A DNA stretch of 6,934 bases, taken from assembly GCA_030746455.1 (NCBI GenBank), contig JASLMQ010000807.1, forward strand, positions 1-6,934. Reading direction: 5' to 3'. Shown here piece by piece: positions 5,487-6,934 of the stretch (its first letter is position 1; each line of letters begins with the position of its first letter). A program made the position numbers and the translations under genes. Below the pieces are notes generated by a model that saw only the letters and a list, made by a program, of their open reading frames with translations, was not told where the DNA came from and searched no databases. Origin of the DNA: Candidatus Latescibacterota bacterium. Lineage in GTDB: Bacteria; Latescibacterota; UBA2968; GCA-2709665.

Positions 5487-6934
5487 ATGAGGCTTCAAGA
5501 CCTGATCTCCACGCTTCCCGAAGCCAGGCTGCTGCGGGGCGGCGACCCTGAGGTGACAGGCCTGGTGGCCGATTCGCGACAGGTCGGCCCCGGATTCGCG
5601 TTCGTCGCGATTCGGGGGGGTGAGGAGGAAGACCGGCACGCCTATGTGCCGGATGCCGTGGCGGCCGGCGCGGCGGCTGTGGTTGTCGAAGAGGATGTCG
5701 AGGCGGGTCCTGCAGCGGTCCTCCAGGTGAACTCGACCCGGCGGGCGCTTGCCGTGATGGCGGAGCGGTTCTACGGGTCCCCCTGCGATTCGCTTCGCGT
5801 GGTCGGGGTGACGGGCACCAACGGAAAGACCACCACGGCCTATCTGATCCGGGCCATCCTGAAGACGGCGGGATGGCAGCCGGGGATGATCAGCACGGTT
5901 GAGTACTTCGTGGGGGCGCGACGCGAGCCGTCGGCGAACACGACGCCAGAGGCGGACAGCCTCCAGCGGATGTTCAGGGAGATGGTGGAGGGGGGCTGCC
6001 GCTCAGCCGTGATGGAGGTGACCTCCCACGGCCTGGTTCTGGACAGGGTGTACGGCATTCCCTTCGAAGCCGCGGTGTTCACCAACCTGTCGCGGGACCA
6101 TCTGAACTTCCATAAGACCGAAGACGCTTACCTGGCCGCGAAGGCCATGCTCTTTGACAACCTGGATTCACGAGCACACGCGGTCGTGAACATCGACGAT
6201 CCGGCAGCAGAGCGCCTGGTTGCGTGCTGCCGGGGACAGATCGTGACCTACGGCACGTGCGACGATGCGGACATCCGCATCCTGGAAGGACGAGCGGACC
6301 GCCGCGGGACGGCACTGTCGCTTGGGACGCCCTCGGGCCCGATGGAGCTGTCGCTCGCGCTCCGGGGCCGGTTCAACCTCTGGAACGGTGCAGCCGCCGC
6401 GGGAGTTGGCCTGGCGATGGGCGCCGATCCCAGGACGATCGAGGAGGCGATGCGCGACGTTCGGGTGCCGGGGCGCTTCGAGGAGGTCGACCTGGGGCAG
6501 CCGTTCGCCGTGATCGTGGACTTCGCCCACACGCCTGACAGCCTCGAGAACGCATTGAGGGCCGCACGGGGACTTGCCGAGGAACGGTTGATCAGCGTTT
6601 TCGGGTGCGGGGGCGATCGGGACAGGGGCAAGCGACCCCAGATGGGCCGTATTTCAGGGGACCTCGCCGACAGGACGATCGTGACTTCGGACAACCCCAG
6701 GACGGAGGACCCCGAGGCCATCATCGCCGAGATCCTCCCTGGGGTTGGGGATTCCGTACACTCCGTCGAACCAGACCGAGAGCGGGCCATATCCGAAGCG
6801 ATCCGGACAGCGCAGTCGGGGGATGTGGTGCTGATCGCTGGCAAGGGCCACGAGGACTATCAGATCGTTGGACGCGAAAGGCGGCACTTCGATGACCGGG
6901 AGGTGGCGCGCGAGGTACTGGAGTCGATAGGCTA
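5487..6934 (+). CDS. murE: UDP-N-acetylmuramoyl-L-alanyl-D-glutamate--2,6-diaminopimelate ligase MurE (stop codon not included)
   Basis: MurE is a cytoplasmic ATP-dependent ligase that adds the third residue of the peptidoglycan stem peptide to UDP-MurNAc-L-Ala-D-Glu. The frame is open from the ATG for 482 codons to the last full codon. Visible motifs are VADSRQVGPGFAFVAIRG near residues 28-44, the ATP-binding TGTNGKTTT (109-117), NTTPEADSLQ (151-160), EVTSHGL (177-183), SRDHLNFHKT (202-211) followed by the Lys219 in AYLAAKAM that is carbamylated in this family, GRFN (294-297), and FGCGGDRDRGKRP (372-384). DNPRTEDP (402-409) is the signature of meso-diaminopimelate-adding enzymes; Lys-adding MurE proteins have a different motif here. 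GKGHEDYQIV (452-461) and DDREVARE (469-476) close the C-terminal domain. The product is near the family's usual length, and the window ends with in-frame 'ta', so the stop is probably one base away. Confidence 0.97.
   Translation, partial: MRLQDLISTLPEARLLRGGDPEVTGLVADSRQVGPGFAFVAIRGGEEEDRHAYVPDAVAAGAAAVVVEEDVEAGPAAVLQVNSTRRALAVMAERFYGSPCDSLRVVGVTGTNGKTTTAYLIRAILKTAGWQPGMISTVEYFVGARREPSANTTPEADSLQRMFREMVEGGCRSAVMEVTSHGLVLDRVYGIPFEAAVFTNLSRDHLNFHKTEDAYLAAKAMLFDNLDSRAHAVVNIDDPAAERLVACCRGQIVTYGTCDDADIRILEGRADRRGTALSLGTPSGPMELSLALRGRFNLWNGAAAAGVGLAMGADPRTIEEAMRDVRVPGRFEEVDLGQPFAVIVDFAHTPDSLENALRAARGLAEERLISVFGCGGDRDRGKRPQMGRISGDLADRTIVTSDNPRTEDPEAIIAEILPGVGDSVHSVEPDRERAISEAIRTAQSGDVVLIAGKGHEDYQIVGRERRHFDDREVAREVLESIG

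Noticed and set aside
1..6934. CRISPR arrays, insertion sequences, tRNA or rRNA genes, prophage or toxin-antitoxin genes
   Set aside because: I saw no regularly spaced repeats beyond the MraZ boxes, no transposase-like frames or terminal repeats, and no cloverleaf-like segment. The region reads as ordinary core genome.

Overview
The window carries the start of a bacterial division and cell wall (dcw) cluster, preceded by the 3' end of an intramembrane protease gene and one small hypothetical gene. Base composition is GC-rich (roughly 60-65% by eye) and codon third positions are mostly G/C. No gene points to one phylum. MurE has the DNPR signature of meso-diaminopimelate-adding enzymes, rseP lies next to the cluster, and the FtsI-type transpeptidase ends in a PASTA domain. 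That combination fits a diderm or deep-branching GC-rich lineage (for example Gemmatimonadota or a related candidate phylum), but the assignment is an inference and not firm.

Layout. Positions 1-523 (+) are the C-terminal part of an RseP-type site-2 metalloprotease. Positions 524-692 separate it from a convergent gene and hold a 14-bp perfect inverted repeat that looks like a terminator, best oriented for the minus strand. Positions 693-1106 (-) encode a 137-residue hypothetical exported or membrane-anchored protein with a well-placed Shine-Dalgarno sequence and GTG start. Positions 1107-1426 are a divergent intergenic region. It contains a strong GTGG-rich dyad near 1161-1200, a sigma70-like promoter at 1300-1328, and four 10-bp-spaced boxes at 1327-1363 that match known MraZ operators.

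The plus-strand operon then reads mraZ (1427-1882), rsmH (2002-2979), ftsL (3004-3375), ftsI with PASTA (3365-5449) and murE (5487 to the window end). ftsL and ftsI overlap by 11 bases, and the other gaps are 119 (mraZ-rsmH), 24 (rsmH-ftsL) and 37 (ftsI-murE) bases, so a single polycistronic unit is likely. murE runs to the last base. The final two bases are 'ta' in frame, at about the length where MurE proteins end, so the window probably stops one base before the stop codon.

The genes fit together as usual for this cluster. MraZ represses its own promoter. RsmH methylates 16S rRNA. FtsL and FtsI are septal divisome components, with FtsI cross-linking septal peptidoglycan. MurE adds the third stem-peptide residue in the cytoplasm.

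I found no new multi-gene system. The items most worth a second look are the MraZ operator, the dyad in the divergent region, the unassigned small gene between rseP and mraZ, and the PASTA-bearing FtsI.
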